Shown here: in pieces, positions 58,800 to 64,000 of the stretch
Layout: each line of letters starts with the position of its first letter
Numbering within the stretch: the stretch's first letter is position 1
Position numbers and translations under genes: made by a program
DNA from: Mya arenaria
Lineage: Eukaryota; Mollusca; Bivalvia; Myida; Myidae
Direction of reading: 5' to 3'
NCBI RefSeq assembly: GCF_026914265.1
Contig: NC_069135.1
Location: forward strand, 60,254,738-60,318,737
DNA length: 64,000 nt
Notes under the pieces: generated by a model
The model's input: only the letters and a program-made list of their open reading frames with translations
What the model was told of the DNA's origin: nothing
Database searches by the model: none

Positions 58800-60460
58800 A
58801 AGCAGAGTTATAATAAATAAGTCTTCGACAACATGAGTACCATGTCTTATTTCAATATCTTCAATGTTTATTGAGTTAAGGCAAAGATTTACATTTCGCA
58901 CAATGCCGATGACACCATCATCATTTATGGTTGATACTGACGCATATGATCTGTAGAAGGTGTCTGCACATTGTGTAGGCAACAACCATCTATGCCCTAT
59001 GCGACGACGGTTTTCTGTAACAATCTTAAACTTGCTACAGCTACGAATCTTTTTAGACATCATACTCCCAATTACTAGTTACACGATTTATTTAGGTCTA
59101 CTCCCACTATTGGCAGTATTGCACATTTTTAGAAAAATAACAAAAACTATATTCGCAGTCAATTTCATTCCGATCTGTGAATTCAGGTTTTAATAAGATT
59201 TTCAAGCTTAATTGCATTGAAGGATTAAACCCTTTGTATTTAAGATATTTTGAGAAATTCACCCTTTGCAAGTTATGAATTAAGTATCCAGTCTGTGTTT
59301 GAGATCTGTGCAATATCTTGTTTCAAACTAACAACTAAGACCTATTCTAGGATTAAACAAATTTTAGGGTCAAATATGTCTGTTCTTAAGATCTGTGAAG
59401 TATCTTCGTCTAAATAACCAACAATTTTATACTAGTTTGCCAATATATAATATTTATGACAAGTTTTATAATTTATTAGGGTCTGTGTTATTGCTCTGTG
59501 CAGTTTTCAAAATATATGGACAAACTGTATTGACCAAATAAATGTACAAATTTGCACCAGAATTGTTTAGTTTTAAATAAGTGTCTGATCAGTGTTAGAG
59601 ATTTGTGCAGTTTCTGGGTCCACACAAAGCACATGAACAAACTGTGTACCGCCTTCCCCCAGCGTGTCCGCACTCATGGCAGCTGATACCAGAACTGAGT
59701 GGAGGGCATCATAACCCCCGCCTCCTATCCCCACCCCCTCCTCAACAAGCAAGACCTGATCACCACCCCCAGAGGTGAGCAGCCCCTCTCCCGAGGTGAG
59801 GTACACTGTATCCCCACCCTCAACCGGGACCGGGGTCCCTCCCAGTGCCCCCGAGTCATTTTCGTGCAACTGTCTATGCTCTGCCCATTCTGATTGGTCC
59901 TCGAACACAAAGTTACAGTTTTCGCACACTAGGGGTTGGGCTACGGTTGTGTGAACAGTTAACAAGTGGTTATGAAGATCATCAGGCTGTGTAAATGTAT
60001 CTCCGCACAGGTCACAAGAGTATTCGGCCTTGATGTGCATTGCTTCATGTCTCTGGAGGGAAGCTGAAGGATATAAAAAAGTTCAAATAGTTATGGATGA
60101 ATACCCACAATATATTTAAATGAACAGTTGCTATCTTTCTTTTTTCTGTTAAAAAATAAGTATACTTTTTTTAGAAAATTATTGAGAAATAGACATTCTA
60201 AGTAACTTATCAACTCCATAATGCATAAATCAAATCTGGCTCAGAAAGTCCAAACATTTTGTCAGAATGAAATTAAAACTTTTAAGGATTGGAGTCTTTG
60301 TTCTTTGAATAATGTACACTAACAAGACCACAGAGGCCGTTGTGATGACCATTTGAGATATTAAAACTATATCAATATATATATATATAACTATTAATAT
60401 TTTTTTACTACACTGGGTTGGGTCATTCGAGCACTTTTGTGATATGGTAATAATCAAGCG
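58800..60460 (-). repeat. Duplication SD5, copy 2 (zinc-finger gene 3' region)
   Basis: Collinear with 46260-47870. Downstream of the zinc-finger stop, an 88-codon minus-strand open frame (58797-59063) has a diverged counterpart in copy 1 that is not open, so I do not call it. Confidence 0.8.
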
Positions 60461-61923
60461 TTATCTACACATAAAGACAAATAAACACTTTACAGAGATT
60501 TATCAATGAAATAAAAATGATATTCCACTGTTTCATTTTGGTATATTTCACTGTTTTCAAACTTATGCACCAGTCAATTGAAACCACGCCCCCGCCCCCA
60601 CCCCACCCCCAGGTCCGGGGAATAGCGGGTGCGAAATGCTGGTGAAACCCCGGCCATATGCCCCCGCACTCCAGGGACTTAAGGTAAGGCCCATTCCCCA
60701 CTATATCTGGCGCGAAGACAAAACCACCGCATTCACCCGGCACTGCGGGGCTACCTGGAATGAAAAAAAACACGGCCCATTTCCCCGGCTATCCCCGGTA
60801 AACCCCCGGACCTGGGGGTGGGGGGGGGGGCATGGTTACAATTGAATGGTGCATTAAGCCCACTCTCAATACCAAATCAAACATCAGTGCGGGCAGGGCT
60901 ACATGTAGGACACAAATTCAACGACGTCATTTCCAAAATGATGTTACATTTTCACACAATTTGGTGTGCTTTTCTAAAAATACACACACATTAAACTGTC
61001 ATTTAATATCCTTAAAAAATTGTTCGCTTCAGTGTAAGATAGCAATATATTTCACCTCATGAAAGCTATCAGTAAATATTTCATTTGTGCCTGCACCACT
61101 CGTGAAATATAGCATTTGATGAACACAGGGAAATATATTGCGATCTTACACTGAAACAAACAATAAAATTACTCTTTTTATTATGCCTTTTAGTAAAATA
61201 TCATGTTATTTTCACTACTGTTATTTTCACTGCAATGAAAATATCAATTTGATATCTTTACTGATCTTATAGATTTTGGTTTCCATATTTTTTGATATAA
61301 GAAAAGAAGCATTTACTTTGATAAATTCTGAAATGACATCACAACTGGTGACGCTTCATGCAACTGGACGCATTACAACATTGAATAAATTACCTATTAT
61401 TGAAACATCTTAAGTCCCTTATAACAGAATTACCCTTAGCTCACTATTTTTATTTTGGTGTTAGATATTTATTCTGTAGAATATTTGGATTTTAAATGGA
61501 AATAATATTTATGATAATCACGATTTATTATTTTTTATTTAGTAAGATAAAAATTAAGTAAGACATTTGGCTTCATGAAATGAGCTACTTAAGTTTGTTA
61601 TGCTAATGAACTTTCAAGAAATCAGGGCCTGGTTACTTACACCTGAATTCCTGGCCACATAGGTCACAGAGGTGGGGCTTGAGGCCGGCGTGGATCAGCA
61701 TGTGTTCCTTTAGAGCCCCCAGCTGGGTGAAAGCCTAGTGACACTCGGAGCAGCTGAAAAACAATAAATACATAATAACAAGGGCTGAACCACAGGAATA
61801 AGCAGGAAACAGAAAGATACCAACTGTTTTTCTCAGTTAAACAAGGCGCATAACTGAATATATACTTTTGCCAGAGTTATATTACCAACATGCTATAGGG
61901 TAGTATAATATATAAATATATAT

Positions 61924-61989
<66 letters not shown>

Positions 61990-63779
61990 AACACTGTTGT
62001 AGTAAACAGTAAGTACCAAATTTCATATGATTATGTTTGCAAGTTTAACAGTGGTTATGACCTTTTTTCAAAAAACAGCAAGAAACAAGAGCTACCGCAG
62101 TATGTGACGAATGCCCCCCAAATGTGACATTGACCTTTGAACAATGTCAGTACATGCACCAAAGAGCCCTGCACCAAACACTTGTCAGTTGTTGTTGTTG
62201 ATTTTTAAAAAGGTGGTTTAACAAGTATTACAGTTTGTTACTTGTATAAATATGCATACATATATATTGGCAATAAGTGTACCAAGTTTCATATGAAAAT
62301 CTTGAGCATGCTTAGATATATGGCCAAAGGTAATTTTTTTCTTTCTTTTTTAAAAAGGGACATAATTCACTGATAATTTAAGTCAGAGTTATGGGACTTG
62401 CTATACATATAACTCTTTCTGAGTTATGATCAGCGTTCGTGTTTTCACACAAAGGCGACAGTGGCAACACCAAAGCTATCACAATACCTTAACTGATTTT
62501 TTTCAAAAAGCAGACATGGTAAAAATTGACACTGAACTCACCTGTATGGCTTTTCCCCTGTGTGAATTCTCTCATGTATCTTTAGACTCTTTTTCTCCTT
62601 AAAAGCCTTCCCGCACGTTGGGCACGTCCACGGTTTCTCATCTGTGTGAGCACATGCAACGTGGGCCTGCATGTTTCCCTTGGTTGTGAAAGCCTTCCCA
62701 CAAATATCACACGTAAATGGCCGCTGTCCGGAATGACGTCGCATGTGTACTTTAATAATGATAGCAATTATAGTGAAAAGAACAAAATAAGAAATCATTT
62801 ACTGTATACAAATATGTGATTCTAAACTAAGTATCAAATTTGGTCATTATCCAAACTTCATTCATCAATTTGGTCAAAAATGTTGAATAAAGTATCTATA
62901 AGGCTATGAATAGAGGACTAAAAAGGTTTATCTATGAGGCTATGAATAGAGAAGCAAAAAGGTGTATCTATGAGGCTATGAATAGAGAAGCAAAAAGGTG
63001 TATCTATGAGGCTATGAATAGAGAAGTAAATAGGTGTATCTATGAGGCTATGAATAGAGGAGTAAAAAGGCGTATCTATGAGACTGTGAATAGAGAAGTA
63101 CAAAAGCGTATCTATGAGACTATGAATAGAGAAGTAAAAAGGTCACAGTATCTATGAGACTGTGAATAGAGGAGTAAAAGGTGTATCTATGAGACTGTGA
63201 ATAGAGGAGTAAAAGGTGTATCTATGAGACTGTGAATAGAGAAGTAAAAGGTGTCTCTATGAGACTATGAATAGAGAAGTAAAAAGGTGTATCTATGAGA
63301 CTGTGAATAGAGGAGTAAAAGGCGTATCTATGAGGCTACGAATAGAGGAGTAAAAAGGCGTATCTATGAGACTATGAATAGAGGAGTAAAAGGCGTATCT
63401 ATGAGACTGTGAATAGAGAAGTTCAAAAGCGTATCTATGAGACTATGAATAGAGGAGTGAAAAGGCGTATCTATGAGGTTATGAATAGAGAAGTAAAAGG
63501 CGTATCTATGAGGCTATGAATTTCAATAGAGGAGTAAAAGGCGTATCTATGAGACTGTGAATAGAGGAGTAAAAATGTGTTTCTATGAGACTGAGAATAG
63601 TGGAGTAAAAAGGTGTATCTTTAAAGGTAAGGGTTCAAATTTGAAACAGCCCTCAAACACTACTCACCAAGTAAAGCATGGTATGTCTTGACCTCTGCCT
63701 TACATGTTTCACATCGATACACATTCTGTCCCTGATCATTGACCACAGGGGGCGGAATTGTTCCCTTTGTAGGTCTGCC
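59573..63779 (-). CDS. C2H2 zinc-finger protein, 3' part of gene, seven fingers, one in-frame stop
   Basis: Exons in transcript order: 63779 (cut off)-63668, 62749-62542, 61753-61641 and 60063-59573, all with GT-AG sites and matching phases (1, 2, 1). Fingers: CETC...HMRRH (spans exons 1/2), CDICGKAF...HVACAH, CPTCGKAFKEKKSLKIHERIH with linker TGEKPY, CSECH-stop-AFTQLGALKEHMLIH, CDLCGQEFRSSLQRHEAMH (two residues short between Cys and His; spans exons 3/4), CDLCGDTFTQPDDLHNHLLTVH and CENCNFVFEDQSEWAEHRQLH. A Gly/Glu/Val-rich tail ends SNTDQTLI. The codon at 61737-61735 is TAG where Lys or Arg is usual. With the other exons clean, this is a recent nonsense allele, a sequence error or a young pseudogene. 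The 5' side stops at a duplication breakpoint (63779/63780). Expected role: a nuclear DNA-binding regulator, target unknown. Confidence 0.72.
60566..60853. mobile_element. Small GC-rich MITE, Harbinger-like (TTA target duplication)
   Basis: Terminal inverted repeats TGCACCAGTCAATTGAAACC (left) and TGCACCATTCAATTGTAACC (right, complement), continuing through the C-rich run to CACCCCCAGGTCCGGGG. Flanks are TTA on both sides (60563-60565 and 60854-60856), the 3-bp duplication typical of PIF/Harbinger. There is no coding. It lies in an intron of the zinc-finger gene. Confidence 0.75.
61028..61155. repeat. 26-bp inverted repeat with 76-nt loop
   Basis: TTCAGTGTAAGATAGCAATATATTTC (61028-61053) is complementary with one mismatch to 61130-61155. 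Weaker pairing extends outward (GTTTG / TTGTTCG). It could be a very small fold-back element; it is intronic. Confidence 0.8.
61905..61987. repeat. TA dinucleotide microsatellite
   Basis: Nearly pure (AT)n of about 60 bp with an impure left shoulder, in a zinc-finger gene intron. Confidence 0.95.
62080..62440 (+). repeat. Interspersed repeat fragment
   Basis: AACAAGAGCTACCGCAGTAT, then GTGACGAATGCCCCCC, TGACATTGACCTTTGAAC and later ACCAAGTTTCATATGAAAAT. Same style as 45125-46215 (AACAAGAGCTGTCG). Non-coding, intronic. Confidence 0.55.
62900..63620 (+). repeat. Minisatellite, 36-bp unit, about 20 copies
   Basis: Unit TCTATGAGGCTATGAATAGA, GAAGCAAAAAGGTGTA. The first seven units are exactly in frame (36 = 12 codons), so they spell MNREAKRCIYEA repeats. 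Later units lose a base and break the frame. It lies in an intron of the zinc-finger gene and is not a gene. Confidence 0.93.
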
Positions 63780-64000
63780 AAGTCGGAAAAAACGTGATTC
63801 AACAAAAACATATATCGAAATAAAAATATTAAAACAAAATTGTGCAAAGAAGAATAATTCTTATTCCAACGATTCAAAATCACTGAGTATTTTCATAATG
63901 CCATCTGTATTTTTGCAGAATTAAGATAGACAGGTACTCGGGTGCCCACGTTTCAGGAATATTTTGGAGCGTCATTGTTTTTCTTTAGAGGACTTTGTTA
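63780..64000 (+). repeat. Exact 221-bp duplicate, right copy
   Basis: Identical to 56484-56704 over all 221 bases to the window end, offset 7,296 bp. It abuts the upstream end of the visible zinc-finger exon. Confidence 0.97.

Noticed and set aside
58797-59063. 88-codon minus-strand frame in SD5 copy 2
   Set aside because: The SD5 copy 1 counterpart is not open and no family is recognised.
62906-63157. 83-codon frame of MNREAKRCIYEA repeats
   Set aside because: 36-bp minisatellite in an intron; opens only because the unit is a multiple of 3.

Overview
The window looks like AT-rich, repeat-dense nuclear DNA of a bivalve mollusc, probably a heterodont; the species cannot be fixed from sequence alone. 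The evidence is split genes with GT-AG introns, polyadenylation signals, secreted CBM14 (peritrophin-type) genes, an intronless B-box gene of the sort expanded in bivalves, a C2H2 zinc-finger gene, tRNA-derived SINEs, fold-back MITEs and many minisatellites. I see no rRNA genes, free tRNA genes, CRISPR arrays or operons, and no retrovirus-like or Polinton-like element.

Layout. 0.7-2.1 kb: a 122-125 bp minisatellite arranged as two arrays in opposite orientation. 1.9-6.45 kb: copy 1 of a segmental duplication (SD1) carrying a 49-bp and a 59-bp minisatellite. 7.7-9.7 kb: two MITE-like elements and a 35-bp minisatellite. 11.4-30.5 kb: a tandem family of chitin-binding (CBM14) genes. Paralogue A (11728-13508) is intact, B (18509-20212) has an internal stop, C (28086-29947) has a 49-bp deletion and a lost cysteine, and D (23425-23720) is only the promoter joined to the last exon. 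A 3.3-kb 68-bp satellite with higher-order structure lies between D and C. 31.1-34.5 kb: an old non-coding tandem duplication (SD3). 35.7 kb: a SINE. 36.0-39.9 kb: copy 2 of SD1, in which different minisatellites have expanded.

40.46-45.02 and 48.11-52.69 kb: a younger duplication (SD4), each copy holding the same tRNA-Asp-derived SINE, the same 40-bp minisatellite and the same degenerate coding relic. Between them, 46.26-47.87 kb is a truncated, frameshifted copy of the 3' end of the zinc-finger gene, whose fuller version runs leftwards at 63779-59573 (duplication SD5). 52950-54554 is the clearest single gene of the window: an intronless 534-aa protein with two B-boxes, a coiled coil and a propeller-like C-terminus. 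57.5-58.5 kb is a non-autonomous DNA transposon with long inverted repeats made of TACGGACCA sub-repeats and an 8-bp target duplication. The last 221 bases repeat 56484-56704 exactly, so the window appears to end at the start of a very recent 7,296-bp tandem duplication.

The genes do not form a pathway. The main theme is repeated local duplication followed by uneven decay (CBM14 genes, zinc-finger gene) and by uneven minisatellite growth from single-copy seeds (SD1).
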